From the NCBI GenBank assembly GCA_027257055.1, contig JAPVLO010000056.1, positions 1,674,001 to 1,738,000 on the forward strand: 64,000 nt of DNA, in the 5' to 3' direction. Each line of letters opens with the position of its first letter. The first letter of the stretch is position 1. Source of the DNA: Cephalopachus bancanus. Its lineage: Eukaryota; Chordata; Mammalia; Primates; Tarsiidae. Made by a program: the position numbers and the translations under genes. Positions 23,070-33,987 of the stretch are shown in pieces. The notes under the pieces were generated by a model. It did no database searches. It was given only the letters and a program-made list of their open reading frames with translations, and was not told the origin of the DNA.

Positions 23070-23265
23070 AGACATGGCCTCTGCTCTCCTTAGACATGCC
23101 ATCTAACAGTAACCAGACTGACTAAACAGACATTGTCTAGAAAATGGTACAAAGAAACGGAAACCTCAAAGGTGTTACAAGTTACACCTGAGAGGAACAT
23201 TGTTTATGAGAGTAACAGCACAAGAAATTGAGTTAGTTTTGGAGGTCAAGGAGGGCTTCTTGGAG
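23070..23265 (+). repeat. Old L1 3'-UTR type relic
   Basis: AAGACATGGCCTCTGCTCTC, 'atgccatctaacagtaacca', 'gaaaatggtacaaagaaacg' and GGAGGTCAAGGAGGGCTTCT fit the 'aagacctgaaggag... gtcagggaaggcct' portion of the old L1 3'-UTR unit. Weak but ordered. Confidence 0.45.
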
Positions 23266-24049
23266 CAATGAATGCCTTTAAGGGGAAAATCTTATTTGGC
23301 TTTATAGACAGCTTAAATATTATCTCTGTGAAGTTGTCTGGCATTTCCCCAAGCAAGAATGGTCACTTCTTCCTTTGGGATCTGTATGTTTTTTGTTATG
23401 GATGTCAACAGATTTGGGAACACTGCGAGATTTTCTTTAATTGTGCTGTAGTTTGTCCCCTGACACCCCGTGAGCTCCTGGATAGTCAAAAACTGCAGCA
23501 CTTTGTTCAAAGTGAATTGAAATGTAGATCTACTGCGAATTCAAGTTTTTTTTTTAAAGTGAATACCTTACTTCACAATTCACAATTCAAATAATCTTCT
23601 GGTTTATGCTTTTTTCCCTAAAAAAATACTTTTCTAATGAGTTTGCATGGATGTATTATACAATTAGAAAAAAACAAATCATGTATGAAAATTTTAGACC
23701 TGCCATTCCAGTAACAGATCATAAAAGTTCTTCACTGGATTTTTAAAGACATTCATCTGCTATTTCTCCATAAGTCCAAAGTACAGTCATCAAAGTAACT
23801 GAAGCAGTGAGGTTTCTTATTTCAAATATGAATGTTTATGATGTGGTCTACTTATGTGAGCAGGAACGCTTAGGAAAAGGCAGATGGGTTTCTGAGAATG
23901 GAAACAGAAATTTAAAGAAACTGGTGAAATTCTGTGTCACAGAAGTAAACACGTCTCTTGTGTTGCCTTTTCTACTCACAGGTTTTACAAAACGGGTGCC
24001 AGAATTATAGGATTTGGTTTGGTATCACTATGGTAAGAAAGTGTCTCTG
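23266..24049. other. Single-copy AT-rich stretch
   Basis: No recognised repeat or gene. A 108-codon frame at 23268-23594 has no domain, ends in A/T-rich sequence and overlaps a minus frame. Taken as chance. Confidence 0.45.
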
Positions 24050-24160
24050 ACTTTGCCCATTCAATTCCTCCACATGGAATATCTTTGCTGCTATCAAAAC
24101 CCTATGGATACTTCAAGCCCCATCTCAAACATATCCTTGTTTATTTTACCAATGGTTGGT
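24050..24160 (+). repeat. L2 LINE fragment
   Basis: CCATTCAATTCCTCCACATG, 'tgctatcaaaaccctatgga' and TTCAAGCCCCATCTCAAACA match the L2 phrase 'ttcaaggcccagctcaaatgccac'. Very short. Confidence 0.45.
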
Positions 24161-24690
24161 TGGTTAGAATTTGCCAAAGGTCATAAAACACATCAATGTC
24201 AAACCAAGAAAAGGACAGGCCCCTAGCCACTATTTCCTTTATTCTTTCCTCCACACCAGGGTAGTCCAAAGTGCGTGAGGTGCTGAGTGTTTAGAAAATG
24301 TCCCCTATTTCTTCTACCCCTTTCTACAGAAGTCTTAATTCCAATTAATACCAAAAGGCTATAGAAAATTCTGTAGTCTAGCTGCAATTTAGAAAACAAT
24401 TTATTTTCATTTAAGGAAGCGTTTTTCCAACTCATCGTGAGCCCTTTCCCCACTACTCCCACTAACTTCCCCACAAATTACTGTTCCAGAAAATGCAATT
24501 GGGAAAACACTGCTTTCTATCATGATTACTCTAGCTCACTTCCTCCTCACCTTTTTACCTGGGAGACCCCCCCCCCAAAATGACTGTTATTTTCTAGGTA
24601 GAATGCTAAGATATTCAGATAGTCAATTCTTTTCATGGCTTGTAAGAGAAATTTCTTTTCAATTTAAACAAGAATCTTCTCACTTTCTCA
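24161..24690. other. Non-coding stretch
   Basis: No gene. Contains a run of 9 C near 24567-24575. No firm repeat assignment. Confidence 0.45.
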
Positions 24691-24960
24691 GGAAAAAAAA
24701 GTGATCAAAGAAATAAAAAAGGCAATTTTTTGAAAGAATAAGCAAATTGTCAGCTGACATATGGAAAAATGTGGAGGTCCTACTGAGCATTCAAAGCAAT
24801 GCAAATTAAAACAGTTAGGGATGATTTTTATGAACTAAATTATCCAAGATGTTTTTAGTGATAGTGTCATACTGCTCGTTTACTCTTTTTTTATACTTTC
24901 CAAATGTTCTACAATTAACAAATAATCATTTTTTATCTTAAAACACCTTTGAATTATGAA
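24691..24960 (+). repeat. Probable old L1 3' fragment
   Basis: GCATTCAAAGCAATGCAAAT, TAAAACAGTTAGGGATGATT and then TTTATACTTTCCAAATGTTC, TACAATTAACAAATAATCAT resemble the ORF2 end and 3' UTR of old L1M. Strongly diverged, so low confidence. Confidence 0.4.
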
Positions 24961-25344
24961 AACTCTATTATAAGTCTGAGCAGATGTTCTTATTAAAAAT
25001 TTGCAAGTTTAAAACTGGAAAAGGGTGACTTTTACATTTTTAAGCCAGGACACTATTTTTTTTTTTTAGATGTTTACCACAGTCCAGGTAGTAATCTGTT
25101 GCTCCCCTAAATTAACCCAATGGCTCACCATCACAGGAGTCTAGAGTCACTTATTTTTCTGTATAATCAAACAGGTAAGTTCACCCCTAGTTGCTGACTT
25201 AGTGTCAAGGCCTGGCCCATGGATTAACACTTGGACTATCCCAATACCCATAGATACAGAATCTACACCTCTGAAGCTTAGGTGATTTCCCTGAGAGGTC
25301 CAACAGTGAAGCAAATCCAAGACAGAGGAGGTAGTGAGGAGTCC
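24961..25344. other. Non-coding stretch
   Basis: No repeat or gene that I can support. Confidence 0.4.
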
Positions 25345-25485
25345 TGGAAAGGTCATGGGCCTTGTAATCAATTAGACCAACCTGACTTTGCATCCCAGTT
25401 CTTCCCCTTACTGCTGTGAACCTGAGGAAGTTCCATAGCTTCTCTGAACACTGTTTCTTTCTTTTGAAATATGAATGGCCAAAAC
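25345..25485 (+). repeat. MIR SINE relic
   Basis: TCATGGGCCTTGTAATCAAT, CCAACCTGACTTTGCATCCC, AGTTCTTCCCCTTACTGCTG and TGAACCTGAGGAAGTTCCAT follow the sense MIR 5' half. Confidence 0.75.
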
Positions 25486-25658
25486 AAGCATTGACCAGAA
25501 GTTTTAAACCAGATGAAGTAGGTAACTCAGGTGTTGGCTGAGGCCTCTGTTCCTGGAGACATCTAGAAAGGCTTTTCTGGAGCCCCCACTTAGAGACTCT
25601 GTGAAAGCTTAAAATTCCTCACAGATTTCTACAAATTAGAGGGGCATTCTAGAGTCTT

Positions 25659-25939
25659 TTTTTTTTGAGTTGGAGTCTCACTCTGTCACCAGACTGGAGT
25701 GCAGTGGCCGCTCCCGGCCACCGCAGCCTCGACCTGCTGGGCTCCGGCGATCCTTCCGCTTCAGCCTTCCAAGTAGCCGGAATTACAGGCATGTGCTACC
25801 ACACCCGGCTGATTTTTTGATTTATTGTAGAGATGAGGTCTCACTGCCCAGGTGGGTCTCGAATCCGCGGGCTCAGGCAATCCACTCACCACAGCCTCCC
25901 AAAGGCGCGGGATTACAGGCTGAGCCACCGAGCCCGGCT
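25659..25939 (-). mobile_element. Alu SINE, lineage-specific type
   Basis: Antisense dimer with the complete private variant set: GGCTCAGCCTGTAATCCCGC, GCCTTTGGGAGG, AGCCCGCGGATTCGAGACCC, AGCAGGTCGAGGCTGCGGTG and AGACTCCAACTC. It is rich in CpG, which signals youth. A 9-bp target duplication TAGAGTCTT lies at 25650-25658 and 25940-25948. Confidence 0.93.
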
Positions 25940-25948
25940 TAGAGTCTT

Positions 25949-26479
25949 ATTTTAAATTTGCAGATTCTGTTTCACATAGTGTAAAGCCAGATATGAATTT
26001 TAGGCCCATCTTCAATTTCCAGTAATAATAATAACAACAACAATAACATAGTCATACATTGTTTGTGAGATAGTAGTACTTAATGACATTTTGGACAGAT
26101 TTATTTAAAACACAAGTAACTTCAAAGTGAAATTAAGTTATAACCTGTTCTTTCATGTCCTTTGGTCTTCCTACCTATCTTCTCTTAGCCCTGTTCTCCA
26201 TCTTATTGGTTTCTAGCTTCTTCACGCTTACTGCAGCCTCTGCCTCTCTCCCTCCCTTCTTCTTTTCTAGAGAAAAAAAAAATTTCTCCCCCATATCTCA
26301 GGCAGAGAAACTTAACTACTCTTTTGTTGCTGAAGCTCTCAGTAACATCTTTTTTCCCAAGTCGTTTATCAAAGTATTTTCATAAAGATAGTTTTATCTT
26401 CCAGAGAGAAATTCTGGCACTAGTCATTAAAATATTTGATTTTTTAAATGTGTTTCATTACATACACATACAGAGGTAA
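25949..26479. other. Non-coding stretch
   Basis: No gene. Short (AAT/AAC)n-like patch near 26024-26050. A frame at 26155-26385 is pyrimidine-rich and without domains. Confidence 0.4.
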
Positions 26480-26800
26480 TAGTATATAGCAGTAAGGAGT
26501 ATAGTGGGCTGTATTTTGTATCTTTTCTAACTGTGTGACCTTGAAAAAATTATTTAAATTCAGTGTCCTCATATGTAAAATGAAGATTATAATAGCACTA
26601 TACTTATAGAGTGTTGTAAGAATTAAATTTGTTACATTTGTATACCTAACCCTGAATTGTACCCCACATCTTTATAATAAAAAAAGTAAAAAATAAAATA
26701 ATAAAAAAAATTAAACTTGTCAATATATGTTTAAAAAACTTAGAGCATGGCTTGGCACAAGATAAGATCTCAATAAATATTAGTTATTCACCTTTGCTAA
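26480..26800 (+). repeat. MIR SINE split by a short retroposon
   Basis: Sense MIR in two pieces. The left piece runs 26480-26632 (TTTTCTAACTGTGTGACCTT, AAATTATTTAAATTCAGTGT, CTCATATGTAAAATGAAGAT). The right piece runs 26709-26800 (AACTTAGAGCATGGCTTGGC, ATAAGATCTCAATAAATATT). The gap is filled by the insert at 26633-26708. Confidence 0.85.
26633..26708 (+). mobile_element. Short 5'-truncated retroposon, shared 3' end
   Basis: A 76-bp insert in MIR, flanked by AATTAAATTTGT (26621-26632) and AATTAAACTTGT (26709-26720), a 12-bp target duplication with one mismatch. It contains TTTGTATACCTAACCCTGAA, TTGTACCCCACATC, TATAATAAAAAAAG and an A-rich tail. The same 3' wording ends the insert at 36623-36803. 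Probably a heavily truncated LINE-1 3' end. Family unassigned. Confidence 0.75.
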
Positions 26801-26997
26801 ACAAGTTTTTACTGCATTTACTATGACTCTCTTCTCCTGCTCATAGGACTTTGTCTCACTTGGGTCATCGACTTAAAATGCAGTCAACGTTTATAAGGCA
26901 TTACCAAGAAGATGCACTCTTTTGACCACTGTAGTTCATTATTGTGAAAAACTTCCAGCCAACAATGTATGGCTAGAGACAATGATATGACTGTGCA

Positions 26998-27240
26998 AAA
27001 GAAATGGACTAGCAGTATGGCACAACAATGTGGAGCTACGTACCTTAGGTTCAAATCCCAACTCTGAAACTTACTTGTATAATCTTGGACAAGTTGCTTG
27101 ACCTCTACTTTGGTTTTCTTATCTGATAAATGCAAATAAAAATAAAACTTTACAGAGTTGAAAGGGTTAAGAGTGACAATACATAGAAAAAATAGGACAT
27201 GCCTAATACGTGGTACATTGTTAATAAATTAGTTGGAGCT
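26998..27240 (+). repeat. MIR SINE relic
   Basis: Sense MIR, nearly complete: GTATGGCACAACAATGTGGA, TTAGGTTCAAATCCCAACTC, AATCTTGGACAAGTTGCTTG, TTGGTTTTCTTATCTGATAA and CATGCCTAATACGTGGTACA. Confidence 0.85.
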
Positions 27241-27429
27241 GGGCATGGTAAACAGATAGCATAAGATATATGTTTAAATGGTAGAGGTCCTGTTCAATTA
27301 TTTCACTTAGAAGACTATGTACTTATCTTAATGATGCTACTAACTCCCATCCCCTACTTACTAATGATCTTTGGAATAGCCTGAGAATATCAGTCACCCA
27401 CAAACTCATCAACAGCAATAAAATATGGA

Positions 27430-27780
27430 TAGGATTTTTAAATCTTTATTTAGTTCTTATTATTTTAATATCTTTGAGATCAATTTTATAGGCATTTTAT
27501 ATCCTATTTTCCCACTTAACATGTTAAAAGTATGTTCTCACATCTTTAAAATTTTTATACCCTTTGTTTTAACAACCATATAATATTCTATTGTAAAGAC
27601 CAGCCATAACTTATTTAACAATTTTCCTACTACTGGGCATTTAGGTTGTTTCCAATTCTTGGTTATTATAAATAATGCAGTAATAAATGTTTTTTGTCCA
27701 AAAAGTTTTGTCTGTACTTTGGATTATTTCCTTCGGCTAAATTCCTAGACATAGAATTACTGGGCCAAAAAAATAAGAAC
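27430..27780 (-). repeat. Old L1 3'-end fragment, antisense
   Basis: AACAACCATATAATATTCTA, AACTTATTTAACAATTTTCC, TGGGCATTTAGGTTGTTTCC, TTATTATAAATAATGCAGTA, ATTATTTCCTTCGGCTAAAT and TAGACATAGAATTACTGGGC follow the antisense 3' end of L1ME-type elements. Confidence 0.8.
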
Positions 27781-27929
27781 TCATGATACAGAGTGCTATA
27801 TTGTTATCCAGATCTTTCACATATTTGAAGATGATGATCATGCTCCCAAGTCTTTTCTCCAAAATAAACACCTTCAGATCCTTCTATCACTTCTCATATG
27901 ACTCATTTCACAGTGCAGCCAATATTCTT

Positions 27930-28225
27930 GCCCCTTTTCCCCTGGAATCAAAGCACAAACTCTTAAGCTTGCATTCAAAGCTCTTCCAGTCAGACCCAAC
28001 TTTATCTTTGCCTTCATTTCTTCTGCCTCACCTCATTTCCTTTCCAGCCAACCTCCCCTCACTCCCTATGCACACCCTGTTCCTTCACTCTGCCATTCAT
28101 TTTTTTCTTCTGTTCGTTCAGTCCAGGATGTCTTTCATGCTCTTGATACTTGGGAAACTCAATCCCATCTTTTAGGACAGGGCTCCAATGCTGCCTCTTC
28201 CCTGTAGCCTTCTTGGTACCTTCTT
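27930..28225 (+). repeat. L2 LINE relic
   Basis: Sense L2. CTTAAGCTTGCATTCAAAGC, TCTTCCAGTCAGACCCAACT and the 'ccaacctcccctcactccct' region come first. AGTCCAGGATGTCTTTCATG and CTCCAATGCTGCCTCTTCCC then lead to 'gtagccttcttgg'. The 130- and 122-codon frames that overlap here on opposite strands are chance readings of L2. Confidence 0.8.
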
Positions 28226-28860
28226 TCCTGCACCAGGGAGGACCTATCTGCTCTCTGCCCTCAACTCTTGTGCTATCTGGTATAGAGCACTCAGGGCCCC
28301 ACCATGAAATAGAGGACCCATTCAAATTTGGATAATGCAAGGAGGATTTAATAACGGATGATTTAAGGAAGTGTGGACAGAATATGGAGAAACCACAAGG
28401 AATAGCATAGTACTCAAAGCCTAGCAAGGCTTTTTAACATCCTTACTCTTGATGAAGTAAGGACAAGAGAGGCTACTGGAACTCGAAAGGGAAGAGTCTT
28501 GTGGTGAGGGCCACCTTGACAGGAGCCATGACTTCCAACAAGGGACAAAAATCAGCCCAAGGTAACCCTTCAGAGAAAGACCCAGGAGAATGAATTCCTC
28601 AACTTTATGCTCTCCTCTCCTTTCTGTACTTCCATGATCAGACCCCAACGAGACATAGAGGGATAGGAAGCTCACTGGCGCAGTTCATACAGGTTATCCC
28701 CTTGGGCCCAAAGTACAGTGGAGAAGAATGGAGAGAAGAGCTGAGGGTCTCACCATATCAAAACTCATTTCTCTGTATTATAGTTAGTTGGCAGGTATGC
28801 TTCATTCTTTGAACCAGATGTCTATAATCTCCCTCACACCCAAACCATCTTCTACACTGT
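28226..28860. other. Non-coding stretch, possibly old repeat
   Basis: GGAGGATTTAATAACGGATG, 'gtgtggacagaatatggagaaacc' (shortened) and AGGGAAGAGTCTTGTGGTGA look repeat-like, but I cannot assign a family. No gene. Confidence 0.4.
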
Positions 28861-29392
28861 AGTGTGACTATGTTGCTCTTCCACTCAGTGTGATTCATTG
28901 TCACACCATATCCTCCCATTGTCTACAAAGCTAAGTATAAATGAATTAGCACAATGAATGCCCCTGATTACTTGGTCTTTGTTTTCCCCAATCACCTCTC
29001 TTTCCTCCTACTTCACAGTCTAGCCAGTCATTCCCCAATCGCAGCATTCTCTTGAAAGGGTCTATACTTTCTACCCTAAACATTCTTCCCCCATTGGAAA
29101 CCTCCTACTCGTTCTTTAAGACTCAACACAAGGGCTACTTCCATTATAAAACTTCCCCTGCCTTTCCCAGACAGACACTAGACTTCCTTCTCCAAAGCTC
29201 TTCTGCCACTTATATTTTACAGCACTTTATATTATAGATGTTTATAACTCTGTCTCCTCAAATAAACTGTAAGCTCCTTTATAGCAAGGACCTTGTCTTA
29301 CTTCATTCAGGTCCCTAGTACCCAGTAGAGTCTATGGCACATGGCAGACACTCAATATTAAAGTAATAACTGAATCATTGAATCAGATATTT
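28861..29392 (+). repeat. L2 LINE relic, well kept 3' end
   Basis: Sense L2. GTTGCTCTTCCACTCAGTGT, TTGGTCTTTGTTTTCCCCAA, TCTTTAAGACTCAACACAAG, ACTTCCCCTGCCTTTCCCAG, AAATAAACTGTAAGCTCCTT, TATAGCAAGGACCTTGTCTT and GTCTATGGCACATGGCAGAC follow in L2 order. Confidence 0.9.
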
Positions 29393-32300
29393 GCAATCAA
29401 TGCAGATTCCTCATTTTTTTATATGGGTTTGTCTTTTAATGTGTGCTTGTTCTTGTACTTCTTAGATATGAGTGAGTGACAGAGGACAGAAGCATACGCC
29501 CTGGACATCTCTCAGCATCAGCGGGCACTGGACATCATCTGCCTTGGCAGAACCTCCGTGTGAAGTCCAGCGTCCTTGGGAGGTCAAGTTGGAGACAGTC
29601 CATACAGAGCCTACCTTCTGTACATCCATTTGACAGATGGACCCTGTTAACAGGTAACTTGCCAACAAGCCCTTAGGAGCTCTTGCCTCTGCTTCCTAAA
29701 TCCATTTTGAAGCAAAAATCTATTTTATTAGCTGAAGACAGAATAGACCAATTCCAAATATTTGGAAAAACTTAATCCTGCAAATTAGTGAGCTGTCCTC
29801 TGGCCACATGGTAGCCACCTGTGTGGGAGGAAAGCAGGCCCATCTCAGGACAGACCTTTCTCTGTTTCTTGAGAAAACACAATAAAACGCCCTTCCCCTT
29901 TCATCCACATCTGGTGGCTGCAAAAACAGTGACCCGTGGAATTCACATTTTCATATTTGACTATGATAGGCCAACATCCAGAGGTTATTCTTGCTGTGTT
30001 TATGAAAGAGCGAAGCCTGTCAGGATAAGAAGGTTTCTGATAGAGTGCTTATTGAGAAAACATGCAGAGATTTCTGTTTCCTCAAATTAGAGAAAGAGCT
30101 TAAGATAATCCTCTTCATTAATTTCTCCTCCTCAATTGCTTCCCTGCTGTCCCATGGTATAATTAACAGCCTTACTGTTCAGCCTTGTGAAGAAAGTCCT
30201 AGAGAAAATTCCCCAAAGTTAAATAGCTCAGGGGATACTAACTCTCAAAAGTTTCACAAAGTTTAAGGAAGTAATATTGTACCCATAATAGAGCCACCAT
30301 GCTTACAGAACTGAAAAGGGCTTTTCATTTTAGGTTGGCGTTTTATCAATTCATCATGTTCATATTACAAACCAAGTGCATCTACCTTGGGTAAGCAGAA
30401 ATGGCCTAAACAGAAGAGAAAAGCACCTTTCAAGATTTCCAAATTGGAGACTGATAGATGCCATGATGAAATGTAGACATCAATCAAAATAAGACTCAGC
30501 AAAGATGTAATGAGGACAAAAAAGACAGGAGGAAGTAATGAGAGAAGATATTAAAAGTGGATGTTGAAAGGGATACTTAGGACTGTACCTTCTCAGGGGC
30601 ATTAGCGCCTAAGTGAAAACTGAAGGCCAAGAAGGAGATGTACAGTACAGAAGGAGAAACACCAGCATGGGCACAGAGAAAGTCCTCAGCAAAGAACTAG
30701 GGACAAAGATCTCTGGGTGGGTTGGAAAAAAGGGTGCTGCAATAAGGTTGGAGAGATAGAATAGAGTCTGAGTGCCATTCTAAGGAGCTGAGACTTACTT
30801 CCTGTTCACAGGAGGAGCCATCACAGGGTTTAATCTGAGAATGACCTAGTCTGCTTTATGGTTTAAAAATCTCTGATTATAGTAAATCATAGATAAAAGG
30901 GTGGCAGTCTGGAGGCCAAGAAGACCAATGGTACTTCTAGTCCATGAGGCTTTTGATGGCAGAGAATGTTTTACAAATCTTTGAAAAGTTGGGGCCCAGG
31001 ACAGAATCTATTATGGAGGAAAAGTCAACAAAATGTTTGTTGAACAAATTAATCAATGACTCAGCAAACTAATTTCCCACAATTTTATATTAACCAGGGC
31101 ACAAATCACTGCTGAACTTAATTTCTGATCAATGTCTCTCATGATTGCCTCTTTAACGCTCTCAGCATGCTTGTAAACATGGCGACAGATAAAAATGATT
31201 GAAGCTTTATACTTAGTTTGCCAAACCCCAGCTACCTGAAGTGCTTTCTTTTCTTATCGTACTAATCATGCTGTTTGTCTGACTGTATGCATTCATCTCT
31301 TTGACTTTGATGATTTCGCTTCATTATCACATCCTTCTGAAGACTTATCTAGCAAAACTGATTATCACCTCCTCAACATATTAAATAGAGCCAATTATTC
31401 AATTAGCACATTGTGCTATGTCTGTGTAAATGACCGTGGCCTGCCTTTTCGGAAATCATGAACCATATCTAATGCATCTGGTGTCCTACTTAGTCAATGA
31501 TTAGTAAATGACTAAAGTCACAAAAGGACATTCAGAAAAGGGGCGTTTTCTGAAAGGAAGTTTTATGGGCCAATTTTATGAACATGAGACCTAGGTACTT
31601 TTTAGCGTCAGCTATTGAAGCTACTTTGACTCCTAAAGTGCCCAAAAAGAAAGTCTTGTTGCTTTGGGGTGCCTTACAGGAGTTGGAGTATCTAAGAAAC
31701 CCTATGTTAGTTTAGTGTTTGCACTTCATTTACTGGCTGCTAACAGCACTGAGAAAGACCTTCATAGTTTGAGAAAACATAGGCAATCCCACCTAGCAAA
31801 GGGTGAATTAATTAAAAGCTGCATGTCCATCTCATTGGAATGGCAAGTGGTGCTCCAGCCAGGATTGTCTAGAGAAATATGTCATCAAACCTTTCACATG
31901 GGCCACTGTGCTGGGCCAAGTGGAAGTCACTTGTAACCCTGACAATTTGATCTTGCCTCTCTGATTCATCAGATGTTGCAATTCCGCCTACCCCAAAAAT
32001 GTCTATTACTTATTTGTGGGTACAGACACTTAAATCATTATGGTACTACAGGTAATTTGTGCTTATATTATTCATTTTCACTTTTTTCCCTCCCATTTTA
32101 TGATCTTCAAGATGGAATTGTCTTCATTTTCATCATGTATGGAGAGTTTCACAGTTAGTACTGTGTGGACCTGGGATTGCAAACAGGGAATCTACTTTTG
32201 AGGTATCTCCCCTCTTCTCCCCTTGTCATCTGATTAAATAACAGAAGCGTGTCCAGTACAGGGCAGGCTTGAAATATGTGGTGTGGGAAACCTGCAAACG

Positions 32301-33074
32301 TGCCATACTAGAGGACTAGTCCTACATGTGACATTAGTCAATGTATGCTTCAGAAATAATCAGTCTGGAATTCCTCCTCCTCTTCCTCCTCCTCCTCTTC
32401 CTCTCAAAGTTAGACCTAAATCGCCCTTTCTAAGGTGTGGAAAGTTAGGATAAAAAACAATAAATTAAGACCATAGAATATAGAACAGGAAGGGGCTTTA
32501 TATGTCAACTGGCCCAGCTCTCTTGAATTCAGTTGAAGAAAAATGAGATCTTCTAGAGGGAAGGATTTGAGAGGGCCCAAGGGCAGAAAGCAAGTTCCAA
32601 TCCCAGGTACTAGCACCTAAATTCTAATCCAGAGTTCACTCTCCTTGTATTATGCTCTCTTCCTCTTACTTGGGAAAATAATAAAAAGTATAACCCACTC
32701 AGAGCAATAGTCATGTTCACATTTAATAGAGCCCCCAGGCAAACATCTCAACCCATGGCTCTCCTCTTGCCCTCTCAGATTTCTCTAGAAATAATAGTTT
32801 CGTTACCCTTTGCATTTCCCAACAGAGTCATCAGCCTTTCCTTAGGAACAGAGATACTTTGGGGACATCTGCTTCTGACTCTCAGTAAGGAAAACATTTG
32901 AAACCACGCTGAAAACAGAGAGGCTGCCAGGCTCCAGTCCTTTTTCTGATGTTTTTAACCCCTATTTTAATCCAAACCTGCTCCTGGAGCCCTGTGAACT
33001 CATCAGAAGCCTTCTGTTTTTCTCCTCTCCATTTTCCTGCCTCGTCCCCTTCCCTAGCTATCTCTGGAAGCACC
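29393..33074. other. 3.7-kb repeat-poor block
   Basis: The longest part of the window with almost no recognisable repeat. A weak old L1 3'-UTR match lies at about 30750-30860 (CTGAGTGCCATTCTAAGGAG, TCTGAGAATGACCTAGTCTG). A pyrimidine tract (TCC/TTC)n lies at 32370-32404. Positions 31130-31520 are AT-rich and contain several TAAT/ATTA homeodomain-type cores (AGCCAATTATTCAATTAGCA). No exon could be supported. Frames at 29462-30266 are short and lack domains. Confidence 0.5.
32370..32404. repeat. (TCC)n pyrimidine tract
   Basis: Pure C/T run of TTCCTCCTCCTCTTCCTCC type, about 35 bp. Mirror-like, could form triplex DNA. Confidence 0.85.
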
Positions 33075-33300
33075 AAGGCTTTAAAGACAGCTACCTGAGT
33101 TGGAATCATAACGTTGCCAATTGACAGTTGGGTGGCCAATTGAGCAAGTTATTAAGTTACTTAATTTATCTGGTTTCAGTTTCCAAATCTACAAAATGGG
33201 ATACTTATATCTTCCTCAAAGAGCTGTAGTAAAGATTAAATGAAATAGCATAAACAAAGGGCAACGGTTATAAAATCTCTATAAATGATCTCACTCCCCT
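33075..33300 (+). repeat. MIR SINE relic
   Basis: Sense MIR: AAGACAGCTACCTGAGTTGG, AGCAAGTTATTAAGTTACTT, GGTTTCAGTTTCCAAATCTA, CAAAATGGGATACTTATATC, AAGAGCTGTAGTAAAGATTA and 'aaatagcataaacaaaggg'. Confidence 0.85.
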
Positions 33301-33479
33301 TTTTATAAGCCCTAGCAGTGTGTCCCCTGGATCAAAGCAGAGAAATAGAAGAACTAAAGTACTAGCTTATATTTTTATGATACTTGAAGTTTACAAATTA
33401 CTGTTGCTTGACATTTTCACTTTTGATTTGATTTACGGATAGGTTAGTAACATTCCATTCCCCAAGTACTCATTAAAAC

Positions 33480-33566
33480 CTAGGAGTACCTCCCTCAGAG
33501 TGTTGCTACAAGGATTAAGTGAATTAGTACATCCAAATGTTTAGAGCAGAAATATTTATTATGACT
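33480..33566 (+). repeat. MIR SINE scrap beside Tigger1
   Basis: TACCTCCCTCAGAGTGTTGC, TACAAGGATTAAGTGAATTA and GTACATCCAAATGTTTAGAG match the MIR 3' half. Tigger1 is inserted just downstream. Confidence 0.6.
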
Positions 33567-33987
33567 TACAAGCATGCCTCATTTTATTGTGCTTCTCTTT
33601 ATTACACATTGCAAATACTGCATTTTTATAAATCAAAGGTTTCTGGCAACACTTCCTCAATCCTGCAAATCTATCAGCACCATTTTTTAAACAGCATGTG
33701 CTCCCTTTATGTCTCTGTGTCACATTTTGGCAAATCTCACAATATTTCAAACGTTTTCATTATTATATATTATATGATCTATGATCAGTGATTATTGATA
33801 TTACTATTGTCCTTGTCTGGGGATGTCACAAACCATGCCAATATAAGATGGTGAACTTAATCAATAAACATCACATGTGTTCTGAGTGTTCCACCAACCA
33901 GCCGTTTCCCCCAATCCTCTCCACCTCCCTGAGCCTCCCTGTTCTCTGAGACACAACAATATGGAAGTTAGGCCAATTAATAACTTC

